This document shows positions 36,787 to 48,527 of a stretch of DNA of 64,000 bases, piece by piece. Origin of the DNA: Tetradesmus obliquus. Lineage: Eukaryota; Chlorophyta; Chlorophyceae; Sphaeropleales; Scenedesmaceae. The stretch covers positions 3,844,001 through 3,908,000 of the forward strand of contig CP126196.1 in NCBI GenBank assembly GCA_030272155.1. The letters run 5' to 3'. Below the pieces are notes generated by a model. The model saw only the letters and a list, made by a program, of their open reading frames with translations, did no database searches and was not told where the DNA came from. Each line of letters starts with the position of its first letter. Position 1 is the stretch's first letter. The position numbers were made by a program, and so were the translations under genes.

Positions 36787-37417
36787 CGGCAGAGCAGCAG
36801 AAACAATGGAGATAAGCAGCACAGGTGTTTCCCAGCTGCTGCCCACACACATGCTGAGTTGAGTTTAGCATACGTGTACTATATTCACGCCTGATACTCA
36901 AGGTTATGCAAATTTTAGGAACCTGAAAGTACAGCAAGCAAGTAGCAGCTGAGCCCACCAAGATGAGCCGCAGCGGGGCAGCCCCAAATAATCTTGATTC
37001 ATGATTTATGTAATTTAATATGTAATTCATATGCATTATATCAATATGTACATAGCAGCAAACCCAAGCCCACCAGAATGAGCCTCAGCGGGGCAGCCCC
37101 AAGCTTTTCTGGCAGGCCTTTTGAGGGCCCAGTCAGAGCCGCATACGCCTTGCGCTGACGCTTGCGCACTGGCGCTGCTGCTGCTGCTGCTGCTGCCGCG
37201 CCTGTGCTGTTGCTCCTGGTTCGGCGGCGAGCAGCACTGTTGGGGGAGGCTTCCTCAGCTGCTGCTGCTGCTGAAGGTGGAGACACTGGCGGCGCATCAC
37301 TACTGCTGTGATGCCGCGCAGTAGTGCCAGCTGCTGGGCTAGCAGCAGAGACCCCCGCTGGTTGGCTGCGGGCTGTAGCAGCTGTTGCTGTTGTTCCTGC
37401 TGATTGTTTTGGTCTGC
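34103..37417 (-). CDS. TDG/MUG-type mismatch-specific uracil/thymine DNA glycosylase (5' end unresolved)
   Basis: Base-excision repair enzyme that removes uracil or thymine from G:U or G:T pairs. Exons: 37417-37074, 36708-36618, 36197-36092, 35505-35414, 35247-35195, 34606-34435, 34230-34103; all joined junctions keep frame and give about 327 residues plus a missing start. Order of features: a Ser/Ala-rich basic N-terminus with PVRKRQRKAYAAL, the strand PLRLILIGHNPSEHAW carrying the family-2 UDG GxNPS active-site motif, HYYSNPSNRMWRIL, ADDVMPAAVGVGFTDV, RLVAFTGK, and the C-terminal catalytic-loop equivalent VWVLTSTSG followed by REAPYRQLAQRL. Exon 1 could lie at 37.68-37.91 kb, where an ATG opens a frame of about 86 codons to a GAG/GTTGG donor, but its phase does not fit the next exon. 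An insertion of AAPMS differs from RAAM in relatives. Confidence 0.9.
34680..34860 (-). repeat. Two copies of glycosylase exon 6 start
   Basis: The start of exon 6 (RHYLELLNLDASGQQRRGKDR) recurs at about 34675-34733 and, in short decayed form, at 34830-34855. Both keep the CTGCAG-type acceptor. The full exon is 34606-34435, so the copies lie upstream of it in the transcript. Confidence 0.8.
35850..36440 (-). repeat. Copies of glycosylase exon 3
   Basis: Around the full exon 3 (36197-36092), 36440-36383 and 36302-36240 repeat its 5' part (GITPPGVPGPEADDVMPAA). 35917-35851 repeats its 3' part (PAAVGVGFTDVGSSQPGTD) with a GTGACC donor. Splicing of a 5' copy to the 3' copy is conceivable but neither has both sites. 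Confidence 0.85.
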
Positions 37418-37575
37418 CTGCAAATGCAAATGCCTGAGGGACACAGCAGGAACGCCAGATTGCACCACAGCAACAACAGCAATAGGAGAAGGGAACAGTA
37501 GCAGAAACATCAGCAGGGGGCCGCAGGGAACAGTAGCAGCAGCAGCATGAAGAAGCAGCAGCGTCGGCGGTGTTC

Positions 37576-37619
<44 letters not shown>

Positions 37620-39618
37620 TTAGCTGCCAGTGGCTGAAAGGGGCAGGCATGTGTTGTGAACATCCTGCAGTTAGTACCAACCTCAAATGGATTCCCGTTC
37701 TTCATCTTCAGCGTTGCTTTTTGTACAAGCCGATGTCTTGCGATCATGCAGCGAGGTTGGGCAGGGTGCTGTCGCGTTTTTGCTATGAGTAGACCAAAAC
37801 AGCCTAGGGAGCGTAAATAAACCACGATGCGGACGAAATCACAGCTGCTGTGGCGATCGTAGGACAAGACGGTTGCTTCGAGTCGCTGGCAGGCATTGGA
37901 CATAACAGGACGTCATCTTGGTTCTGGGCCTAGGGTTATTGGTTGCATGGCAGGAAGCCGTACTACTCGGCCAGCAGCTTGCAGAATAACATGACGGTGT
38001 AGCGAGGTTTTGGTTGGAATCCTATGTACTTGGCTGTGCCAACTGCTGGTGCTCCGCTGCCTGAGCACAATTGTACAGCTGCAACTGAACTGGAACTATG
38101 GCTTTGCGCAGCACATGGGTCATCCAGCATGCACATCCCATGCAGAGTGACGTGGCACGTGCTGCTGTCAGTTTGGTTAGCTACGGCCGCTGTCACATTC
38201 ACCAGCCTTTTGAAGCCCCATACACACTCAAGGAAAGCAGCACGCTACAGATGCAACAGCAATGTTGATGTTAGTTGTGTTACAAGAGCCACCTGTGCTG
38301 GGTGGCACACTGCAGTGTACTTATTTGCAACGCCAAAGCGCGGCATGGCAGCTTCAACCAGTTTCAAGCAATGCCATTTCTGCATGACCTTGTCTGGCAG
38401 AATTACAGCTGCAAATCGTCGGCAGTACCCGACACCTATGGGTTCAGCCGTAGAGAACTGCCTCACCACGCAGTGATTAGTAGGTGCAGTGCAGCAGCCT
38501 TTCAAACAAGATCCACAGTTGATCAACCATTCATTCCATACGCCCGCCAGTCATTGAGAGCTGAACAAAACAAAAAGTACATTGCACTGCCATGTGTGGC
38601 ACACATGCCACGCTGATCCTCAGTCCTGCAAGACAGTTTAGTACTACTAGTAGGCTGCTGCAGCCGTTGGTACTTTTGACAGCCACCAGCCCCTCTACTA
38701 GCAGTCACCAGCAGTACTACTGGCAGCAGCCATCAGTACTAGTGCAGTACTCAGAAGTACAAGTGCAGCTGCCAGTAGTACTGCATAGTATGCATGGCTG
38801 GACGCATCATGCAAAAGCTTGTTCAATAGATGCCCACCTGCAGAGCAGTGTGCAATTGCTGCAGCTTGAGATGCTCAGGTGAGCATTATTTGCTTTGACA
38901 ATAAGTAGCAGAGTCAGCACGCATGCCATGCATTCAAAACCAGACACAGTGGTGGACTGAGCCAAGCCACCCGCAAGCCAAGCCATGCGTATCACTGCCA
39001 TAGCTGCATGTCACAGCACCCATCACAGCGCCAAAATTGGACAATGTTGTTGAGTCCTCAGACAACTATCTATGAGACCAAACACTGCAAGCAGACACGC
39101 ACTTGCGCATGCTGCATGCCTATGGTTCACCTGCCACCCTGCCCGCACCATCACCTCCCCCAGCCTCCCAAACTTCTACTTGGAGCTTGAAAGCTTTGCC
39201 CACAGGCTATGCAATGAATCTACACGCAGCGTCAAGCCTTAAAACCAAGGCACACAAATCACCTTGTCCTTCAAGCTGCTTTGCTGCATACATGCTGCCG
39301 CTGCTGCTGCTGCTGCTAAGTTGGACCAGCTGCTGTTGCGGGACCCAGCAGCAGCATATCCACATCCACCAAGCAAGCACTGCTGTCACAAGGCAGAAGA
39401 CAGTAGTAGCAGTACAAACCAAGCTGCTGCAGCTGTTATATGACCAACTCGGTGCTGGTGCTGCTGTTATTGACAGTGTGGAATGCCTCAACTGCTATAA
39501 CAGGAACACCTGTGACCAAGCAGCAGCTTCCTGCAGCCCTGCCACCACAAAACAGTTCAGACAAAATGTAACACTGTTACTAACAGCTGTGCATGCGTTC
39601 AAACCATCGAGTGACAGC
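37418..39618. other. Glycosylase 5' region and spacer before the membrane-protein gene
   Basis: 37.45-37.65 kb holds CAG runs within the likely first glycosylase intron. 37.68-37.91 kb holds an open minus-strand frame that may be the first exon. Between 37.96 and 39.6 kb I see no exon I can support. An open minus-strand frame ends at 37963 (GFQPKPRYTVMLFCKLLAE), without further support. A perfect inverted repeat lies at 38711-38784. Confidence 0.4.
38711..38784. repeat. Perfect 17-bp inverted repeat, 40-base spacer
   Basis: Left arm 38711-38727 (GCAGTACTACTGGCAGC) is the exact reverse complement of 38768-38784. The spacer is itself rich in AGTACT and CTAGTACT. The surrounding 150 bp is dense in GTACT words. 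It could form a hairpin in RNA from either strand. Confidence 0.85.
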
Positions 39619-41074
39619 TCAGCAGGCCTCTGCGCCCTCAGGCAGCAGCTTCTCAGCTAGGCCAGCTGAGATGAACTGCTGCTGCTTCTTGTTGCTGCTG
39701 CTGCTGCTGCTGCTGCTGTCATCTTCGTCTTCTGACTCATACCCCATCAGCTTGGACACCCAGGGGGCGAGCAGCAGGAACAGACCCATGTGAGCAAGCA
39801 CCATGGCCAGCACTGCAAAAGCAAGGGAAAGAGATGTCATGCAGCAATAGCAAGGGACACAAGAGAAAGAAGTGTCAGCAAGGGCAGCTTTGATCATGTA
39901 AGCAGGAACAGCCCCATGTGAGCAAGCCACACGGCCAGCACTGCAGGAGCAAGCAGAAGATATGTCGGGCACCAACGGGAATCAAAGCAGAAGCAGGGAG
40001 CAGGGTGTATTCAAATCGGTATATAAATCTGGAATTGTCTATGCAACTCTTGAAAACCAGCCAGCAGCATATACAACCCCACACATATTCACATGATAAA
40101 CCTGAAAACCTGGTTGTTGACCCTACCTAGCAGCGTGCAGTGCAGCCAGGTCTGGGCCCTGCTGCTGACGGTGTGTGTCACTGACAGCTCCATCTGCATG
40201 CTGTCCCACTGCTCGCTGGATGACAGGGCCCGGGCGGCGGCTGCCACAGCAGCAGCAGTGGTGGCGGGCAGCTGCTGCAGGCTGCCTGTCAGCCGACCCT
40301 CGTAGGTACCCTGCGGAGCATAACAGAAAAAAAACACAACAGCAGTGAGCCAAAGGTGCATCACAGTAGGTCGGCAAGCGATAGGCAAAAGAGTGCACAG
40401 CACACCCCACTTAGGCCTGCAGCTGGGATTGTCCGTACAACGCATAGTGGGCGACAGAACTTTAATAAGGTCAACCGTAGTTGGAGCCAATGCACCAAAC
40501 ACATCAACATCACCTGGTTGCCACCTACCTTGGCCTGCAGCTCAGCAACCATCTCCTGCACCTTCCCTTCCGGCACTGCCGGCTGCTGCTGCTGCTGCTG
40601 CTGCTCGCCTGGCCCCTCCATACCCAAAGCCTTAAGCACTGCTGCTGTAATGGCAGCAGCATCCAGGCTGTCCTGCACTGCTTGCTGCTTCCTGTTCACT
40701 CCTCGCAGCAGCGACAGCAGCGGCCGCGGCCTGCTGCTCTCAACCGTCACGCTAATCTCCACATCACCACTGCTGCTGCTGCTGCTGCTGCTGATAGTTT
40801 CAGCTGCCAGGTCAGCGCTGCTGCCGCTTTCAACTGTTACTTCTAGCTCCTGCAGCTGATACTTGCTGCCACGCAGCCCAAAGATTCCTGCCGTGCCTTC
40901 AAACCCAGACAGCACCTGCCAGACACCCCTTGCCATGTCAGCAGCCATTTCAATGACCGGCTGGGCAATGCTCTGCTGCAGCAGCACACTGCTAATTGGC
41001 ACGCGAGATGAGATCATCACATCACCCTGCAGCTCAAACATGCTGGGTGCTAATATTGCTGCTGCTGCCACATC

Positions 41075-41145
<71 letters not shown>

Positions 41146-41414
41146 GGATGTCTTCAGGCAGCTGCGGCGGCAGTGCCTTTGCAGGAACTTTGTCATCATC
41201 ATATGTGGATTGTGGTTCCTCTAGGTACACATACTCCTCCATTAGCTCATCTGATGACTCATCAAAAGGGGTTGCAGGAAACTCGTCCCTCATTGCATAA
41301 CCTGGTGCTGCGTTGTATTCAGCTGCTGGCTTGGTCAGCTGCAGCTGCTGCTGGTGCTGGCTTGGTAGGGCCAGGCCGTGCTTTGTATACATAGGGAGGA
41401 TCTCACTGGCTGTG

Positions 41415-41449
<35 letters not shown>

Positions 41450-42253
41450 GTGTGTGAGGGCAGCCTCGCTGCTGGCTGGCTCTGCTGTATTGAAGAGCAC
41501 TGCTGCTGCAGCTGCATCTGGCATCAGGGACTCTACTGCTTGCCTCAGAGGGTCCTGCAGAGCCTGCACAGAATGAATTGAGAGGCGTAGAGACAGGAGG
41601 AAGCAGGATCAGACAACAATAATTAGAAAAGGGAAAGGTTTGGGGATTGCATGTGTGAGTGTCTTTGTGTTGAGGGCTCTCAAGCTGGACAGGGTTGAGG
41701 GGTCTAGCCTCAGCCCAAGTGAACGGCAGTGCTGGCACTGCAGCACTGCAGTTGTCAACGTGTGTTGTACTGCACGCCAGAAAGTCCTGTATTCAAAGAC
41801 AGGCCCGCATTACTTGCTGGTGGGTAGTGTGATGAAAAATTTGTCTGAAAGGTTGCATTGTTCAGTCCAGATCCGTGGTCTGGTTGTATGGCGGCAATAT
41901 TGAAGTCAGTCAGCCAGCACAACATGAGCTGCTTGACTGGCGCAGCTAACACAAGTGCCAGTACGGCGGTGAATGATTTACCAAATGCCAATACTCGTGA
42001 TTTTCACATGATTTAGTGCCACCTTGCTATGGGATCGGCTCCTGGCTCCACAGTAGTGGGTGCTGTCACAGTGTGACTTCTGCTGCTGGCCACAGCGAGT
42101 GGGAGGGCAACAGCATCTACATCCGTCATTCACATATGCAATTGGGTAGATGAATACCTTTTCTGCCTTCCAGCTGCGTGCCTCCAGGCATGTTGCTTGC
42201 AGGACGAGCACGATGAGTACCGCGAACCGGCAGGCCTGCCTTGACCAGGGCAT
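39619..42253 (-). CDS. Unknown single-pass membrane protein, 4 exons, 502 aa
   Basis: No family recognised. Exons: 42253-42158, 41563-40529, 40310-40127, 39812-39619; all junctions keep frame. The first exon is a clean signal peptide (MPWSRQACRFAVLIVLVLQA). The large second exon encodes a region with acidic stretches (DESSDELMEEYVYLEEP), long Ala and Ser runs from triplet repeats, and conserved-looking segments such as MFELQGDVMISSRVPISS and MARGVWQVLSGFEGTAGIFG. The last exon has a hydrophobic helix at about 439-457 (MVLAHMGLFLLLAPWV), then an acidic Ser tail (YESEDEDDSSS). The layout predicts a type I membrane protein of the secretory pathway with a short cytosolic tail. A partial copy of the last exon start lies at about 39890-39945. 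Confidence 0.65.
41078..41142 (-). repeat. In-frame triplet run coding poly-Ser
   Basis: A CTG run on the plus strand of about 21 units reads AGC on the coding strand and gives a Ser run in the middle of the second exon of the membrane-protein gene. Orientation follows the coding-exon pattern (CAG/AGC on sense). Confidence 0.9.
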
Positions 42254-43890
42254 TTTGGGACTTTCACAGACCAAAATGGCCAGAAAAGGTCAAATGTTGT
42301 GTCTCTGTATCAATTTATGACCTATTGAGTGCTATACTCCAGACGAAAGCAGCACAAACGCTGCTTGCGGTAAGCAGAAGTGCGAAAGTGAGCTGTGCAA
42401 TGCTTGCGGTGTGATTGGTCTCACAAACAGGACACTAAGACGTATCGCAAGCACCAGGATTGACTGGCTGCTGCGCAGCGAGCAACTGCATAACAAGGAC
42501 AAAGCCAACTCCAACAACACCTTTCGGGGGAAACTACCGGCTCCATGCCCAAATACCAAAACAATATATTATAAGTTTCACGTTATCACAACCAAGGGAG
42601 GAAATGATGCTTGTTTGAAGCGCGTCCGTACTGCCATGGTGCACCAACAGGCCGTACAAGCTGCACGCGAAATCGAAACCACTACAGGCAGAAGCTGCCG
42701 CCCGAAAACAGTAGAAACGGGTGACTATTTATTTAATTCAATGGAGGTGCAGTATTATTGCCTGTGCCGGCCAAGAGCCATCACCTCATCAGTGCCAACG
42801 TACCTGCCAACGTCTGCTGGCTCTAGAGAGAGGCTGTGGTCGCACGTTGCTTTAGCAAGAGTTGCAGGAAAGTCATTGCAGTAGCTGAATGCATGCCTTC
42901 AAAGGAAATTCCCACGGGCATGCACACATGTGACAAACTTGGCTTAGCCAAAGCACGTGCTACGCAGACCCACATAGCCACTTCCTCACCTAGCAATACA
43001 GCTCAACAAGTCGCATGACTGAACAATTGTCGCATTTTCGTGTTACAATATGTATGTAGCAATGCGTGTTACAGTGATAGAGTGAAGCATCACCCTACGG
43101 GCCAGCAACACAAAAGTGCCTGTTAATATGTGTGTAGCAATGCGACAGCGTGTGCAAGCCACACTCAAGAAAAAAAATGTATGCAGCGCACCCGCTGCCA
43201 GCCGCAGCAGCGCTGCATTCACCGCTGTGCTGGGGCGGCAATGCTGCGGCCGCAGTGACACTGCAGAGCAAATAGCAGCCTGCACCCGGCGCCACTGCTT
43301 GAAACTCACACATCACATCTGAAAACCAGCAGCACTGCAGACGGTGTGGTGATCACATTCAACTCAATCATACAAACATTATAAGGGACAAATTCTGTCA
43401 TGAAAAGTATCAGGAGCTGAAGTGGCATTTATACATCCAGCATCTGCCAGCAGCAGCAGCCAATTGATCTGCAAATCACTCTAGCCAAGGCAAGTTCACC
43501 GCAATCAAACCCTTCACCAGAGCCAATTGCATGATGCGTGCAGCATTGAAGTTGGGGTGTTCATCATGCAGCGACACTTGGGGTTTTGAGTGCAGGGCAA
43601 CTGGGGATGTCACCATGCAGTGATTCAATGCATCTGAGACGCTGCAGCACACCACGCATGCTTGAGACGCAAACGCAAGTGCCGCTGCTGTAGATCACAG
43701 CTGCAGATAGACCAAACGGTCAACACACTTGCAGCACTGTTCAACACAGCCAACAAGAAGAAGAGACCGAGCAGCATCCGCGAGAAAGTCTGTGCTACAA
43801 AGCAGATAGCTTCGACTTCAATACATATGGCAGGATATCATCATAACCCCGGGCCCCAGGCATAGAGTAACTGCGCGCCTGCAGCCAAAC
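42254..43890. other. Region upstream of the membrane-protein gene
   Basis: Should hold its promoter and 5' UTR. A plus-strand frame of 157 codons (42411-42884) has many basic residues but no motif I know; I do not call it. No other supported gene. Confidence 0.35.
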
Positions 43891-44330
43891 AAAGCACATT
43901 AGGCGAGCTTGGGTGACCAAGCACCTGTGTTGCCAAGACACAGAACACCCACTTGAACTAAGCAGCACAGCATGGACCATCAGGGGGCGCCTAGCTGCTG
44001 CTGCTGCTGCTGCTTGAGGGTCAAGTGCTGCCGTTGTACAAAATACCACAACCACCACCACCACCACCACCACCACCACCAAGCGCAGCACATTAGGCGG
44101 GCTTGGATGACCAAGCGCCTGTTGGGCCAAGACACAGAACACCCACTTGAACTAAGCAGCACAGCATGGACCATCAGGGGGCGCCTAGCTGCTGCTGCTG
44201 CTGCTGGAGGGTCAAGTTTTGCCGTAACAGAAAACACCACCACCACCACCGCCACCACCACCACCAAGCAACAACAGAATCTGGTGTGTGCCACACGCAC
44301 TGCCGCCAGCAGACGCGGCAGCTGGCTTGA
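43880..44330. repeat. Tandem duplication with (CCA)n tracts
   Basis: A block of about 190 bp containing CACATTAGGCG, GAACACCCACTTGAACTAAG and GGACCATCAGGGGGCGCC plus a CTG run occurs at about 43888-44010 and 44083-44203. Each copy is followed by an ACCACCACC tract (44048-44082 and 44231-44268). The copies differ at a few percent of positions. Confidence 0.85.
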
Positions 44331-44463
44331 CACGTTTTATGACAGCAACGCTTCACAGTGCCTGTAACTGCTGATGAGGCGATCAGCCCTTACGCCGCCA
44401 AACCGCACGCCGAGCAGCACAAACCAGACACCCCCCACCCCTCCGCACAGTTGGCTGTACAGC

Positions 44464-44643
44464 CACATGTATCAGGGGCACATGTATCAGGGGCACATGT
44501 ATCAGGGGCACATGTATCAGGGGCACATGTATCAGGGCCACATGTATCAGGGCCACATGTATCAGGGATACATGTATCAGGGCCACATGTATCTGGGATA
44601 CATGTATCAGGGGCACATGTATCAAGGGCACATGTACCAGAAA
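44464..44643. repeat. 15-bp minisatellite, 12 units
   Basis: Twelve units of CACATGTATCAGGGG with few substitutions. The 15-base period keeps all frames open, giving HVSGA- or HMYQG-type peptides on the plus strand. No ATG-initiated gene model was found around it, so coding status is unknown. The units contain the palindrome ACATGT. Confidence 0.95.
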
Positions 44644-45007
44644 TGACCTCCTCAAGTGCAGCAGCACAGCAGCAATTTTGTGTCAGCATGGTCTCAACTG
44701 AGCCGGAAGCAGCCTGCGGTTCAACACTGCCCACACGCTGTCAAGAGGCGCCAAACAGCCTGCAACCACGCCAGCAGGTGGCCCAACTTCGACCAGAACA
44801 ACAGTGATTCAATGCCGTCAACAAATTATTCAGTGACACCGAACTGAACTTGCTGCATGTCTGGGCTGCCAAGCGGTTCTCACAACTGTGCAGCAGGACA
44901 AACCAGCAGGAAGCAGCCCGCGGTTGGAAACCTCCCTACGCTGCCCAGAGGTGCCAAAGAGCCTGCAACCAAGCCAGCAGATGGCTGAAGTTAGACCAAA
45001 ACAATAG

Positions 45008-45241
45008 CGCTTCAATGTCGCCGAAGGGCTTTTCAGTGACACCGAGCTGAACTTGCTGCATGTCTGGGCTGCCGAGCAGTACTCAGGACTGTGCAGCAGG
45101 ACAAACCCAGCTGACCAAGTTAGATCACACTTTGTGACGGCTACATCTACTGTGCTTGACCAGCCAAGAACTGTCAAGGACGCTACAGCCAAGCTCAGTG
45201 TGACAGTATCAGCCTATCAGCAGAAGCTAGCAAGCGTCTGA
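45008..45241 (+). CDS. Possible terminal exon of an unknown plus-strand gene
   Basis: After an AATAG acceptor, 77 codons read RFNVAEGLFSDTELNLLHVW onwards to QQKLASV and a TGA. A related block, FNAVNKLFSDTELNLLHVWAA, lies at about 44810-44900 but is entered through a stop. Two related copies whose differences leave the peptide readable suggest a coding origin. No upstream exon could be joined and no family is recognised. Confidence 0.35.
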   Translation, partial: RFNVAEGLFSDTELNLLHVWAAEQYSGLCSRTNPADQVRSHFVTATSTVLDQPRTVKDATAKLSVTVSAYQQKLASV

Positions 45242-45946
45242 TGCTATACCACTTCCGTTATCACATACCGTTATTCCCGCCTGTTCCCAATTTGACAATA
45301 TCAGGGAAGTCTCAGATCCTGCCGACACAACAACCCTAGCCACTCACATCAAGCAGCTCACAAACGTGCTGCACTTCCAACAACTAGGTGGCGCTGCAGC
45401 ATTACACCAGCCAGAACACCACACCAGCACAGCTGGCAGCCAGACAGCCAGACAGCCAGAACACCACACAAGCACAACTGGATGGTGCTGCAGCATCACT
45501 CCAGCCAGAAGCAGTCTAGCACACACTCCTCAGGATTTCAATGCTGGCACACCCCTGCACAAGCCAAACCAACCACATCCTTCAACTGCCCGCAGCAGCG
45601 CATGCCAGCAAGCAGGGGAAAGGACACGAGACGCTCAAGGCCCCATCTCAAATCCCAATCCTCCAAGGGCCACCGACAACTCGCACATCTGGCCAGCTCA
45701 GCCATGTGCAAAGCTTGCAGTGGCTCAGCTTGAAAACAACATCAAACATGGCCAGGGCCTGCGTAATGCAAACCCATCAGGGATCCATTAATGCGGCCCC
45801 AAACACCACCCCAAACCAACCACCCCTAAAGCGTCCTGAAGCTCAACCACCTGGCAGCACCCCTAAAGCGTCCTGAAGCTCAACCAGCTGGCCAAGCCAG
45901 GGCCACTTTTTGAACTTTTACAGCGAGCTTGAAAATGTGACACACC
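45242..45946. other. Spacer with short repeats and a decayed exon copy
   Basis: 45405-45485 holds duplicated GCCAGAACACCACAC blocks and 45821-45890 a 36-bp direct repeat (CACCCCTAAAGCGTCCTGAA core). 45680-45770 on the minus strand is a decayed copy of the final part of the last exon of the next gene (compare 45985-46065). No gene supported. Confidence 0.6.
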
Positions 45947-47459
45947 TCACAGCTCCATCGCTGCTGCCTCGCCCGTCAGCTCAGCCATGTGCAACGCGTC
46001 CAAAGCCTCCGGCGGCTCGCCCAGCTTGAAAATAACGTCAAACATAGCCAGGACCTGTGGGTGGTAAGGCCAGCTGGACACATAGCCCACCGCAATCTCG
46101 ATTGGATCTAACAGATCCAAAAAGGCGCCGCAGAGCTGGTAGGAGATTGCGTCCTCACGCAGCAGCACGGCCTCGACCTGTGCGGCGCAGGGTTCAGGGA
46201 GCAGGAGGATGGGGCAGGGTTTAGGTGCAAGTGGTTTAGGTGTGTGCAAAGGGTTCAGGTGCAGCCATGCTTATTGGATCTAACAGATGCAAAAAGGCGC
46301 CGCACAGCTGGTAGGAGATCGCGTCCTCGCGCAGCAGCACGGCCTCAACCTGTGCGGCGCAGGGTTCAGGAGACAGGGGGACAGGGTGTAGGTGCAGCAA
46401 CACATTCCAGGGTACAGCAGGTCCAAAAAGGCGCCGCAGAGCTGGTAGGAGATCACATCCTCGCGCAGCAGCACCGCCTCAACCTGTGCGGCGCAGGGTT
46501 CAGGAGACAGGGGCACAGGGTTCAGGTGCAGCAACGCTTTGCAGGGTACAGCAGGTCCAGAAAATCACCACAGAGCTGGTAGGAGACAGCGTCCTCGCGC
46601 AGCAGCACGGCCTCAACCTGCGCGGCGCAGGGTGCAGTAGACAGGGGCACAGGCTTCAGGTGCAGCAGAATTATACAGGTACAGCTAGCCCAAAAAGGCG
46701 CCGCAGAGCTGGTAGGAGATCGCGTCCTCGCGCAGCAGCACGGCCTCAACCTGTGCGGCGCAGGGTTCGGGAGACAGGGGGACAGGGTTTAGGTGCAGCA
46801 ACACATTCCAGGGTACAACAGGTCCAAAAAGGCGCTGCAGAGCTGGTAGGAGATCACGTCCTCGCGCAGCAGCACGGCCTCAGCCTGTGCGGCGCAGGGT
46901 TCAGGAGACAGGGGCACAGGGTTCAGGAAACAGGGGGGCAGGGTCAGGAGACAGAGGCACAGGGTTTAGGTGCAGCAGAATTATTTAGGTACAGCTGGCC
47001 CAAAAGGCGCGGCAGAGCTGGTGGGAGATTGCGCCCTTGCAAAGCAGCGCAGCCTCGACCACCACGGCACAGCGTTCAATATACGAAGGGCACATGGTTG
47101 AGGTTTAGGTGCAGATGGTTCAGCGTGAGTGCCCAGGAGGTGGTTGCAGCAGTGCCTATTGGATTTTGATAAAATTCAGGCAGCGCCGCAGAGCTGGTAG
47201 CACATGGCGTCCTTTGTTTGTCAACCATTAAAACCAGGCTTCGACCAGTGGGTTTGAATGTACAACAAATTGTTTTGTACACACAGGATTGAGGGGCGCA
47301 GGGTTTGAGGGCACAGGAACCCAAGGTTCAGGGTCCAGGTGCACAGCATCCAGTGCACAGGATTGCAGCACTCCAGCCTCACCTGCACCGCTGCTGCCGC
47401 ATACTCGTACGCCGTCGAGTCCTCCATGCTAGCAAAGCCGTCCAATGCCGGCCCGTGCG

Positions 47460-47497
<38 letters not shown>

Positions 47498-47754
47498 GCA
47501 TCCGTTGCATAGCCGTCATCTCCCCCCGGAGCTGCTGCTGCTGCTGCTGTTGCCAAGCTGCTCTGCGCGCTGCTGCTGGTGGGGCTCTGAGGCTGCTGCA
47601 GCCTGCTGCTGCTGCCGCTGCTGCTCTTCTTGCTTTTGCTGTGTCCGATGTTCTGCAGCAAGCTGTGCAGGTGTGCAAAGTCTTCCTGCACCCGGTTCAG
47701 CTGGCTGCCCATGGTCAGCCAGGTGGCACGCAGCAGCCGCCAGCGCTCAGGCCT

Positions 47755-47787
<33 letters not shown>

Positions 47788-48093
47788 CAGCTATGTCAGT
47801 CTTGATTTCTGCCTCGCTAGTTGACCTGGCTGCCCACGGTCAGCAAGGTGGCGCGCAGCAGCCGCCAGCGCTCAGGCATCAATTGCTTAGGTTGGGCACA
47901 GCTGCACCCAAAAGCAAACACCCGACCCCACCTGAGTGCAGCCCACAGCGCGCGGCCCGCCCGCTCCGCGTGCGCCTGGTTGTTGCCTGTGTCCACCTGC
48001 CAGGTGCGCATGTTGAGGGGCCAGCACACGCTCTTCACGGCATCGGGCGTGATGACATACATGCCGATGCTGTAGGGGTAGCGCACCTGGCGG

Positions 48094-48128
<35 letters not shown>

Positions 48129-48203
48129 TGTTGAGGGGCCAGCACACGCTCTTCACGGCATCCGGGTTGATGACGTACATGCCGATGCTGTAGGGGTAGC
48201 GCA

Positions 48204-48249
<46 letters not shown>

Positions 48250-48333
48250 ACAGCAGCAGCAGCATGTTGAGGGGCCAGCACACGCTCTTCACGGCATCCG
48301 GGTTGATGACGTACATGAAGATGCTGTAGCGCA

Positions 48334-48390
<57 letters not shown>

Positions 48391-48469
48391 GGCATGTTGA
48401 GGGGCCAGCACACACTCTTCAAGGCATCGGGCGTGATGACGTACATGCCGATGCTGTAGGGGTAGCGCA

Positions 48470-48527
<58 letters not shown>

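Noticed and set aside
38245-38526. Minus-strand frame with ILPDKVMQKWHCLKLVEAAM
   Set aside because: It looks protein-like over about 35 residues, but no splice-consistent partners or family were found.
42411-42884. A 157-codon plus-strand frame
   Set aside because: It has no ATG context, family motif or exon partners that could be argued; left uncalled.
44464-44643. CRISPR-like array
   Set aside because: The 15-bp units are contiguous with no spacers, in a eukaryotic genome; it is a minisatellite.
47445-48134. A 229-codon plus-strand Ala-rich frame
   Set aside because: It is antisense to exons 4 and 5 of the Gln/Ala-rich gene and has no motif.
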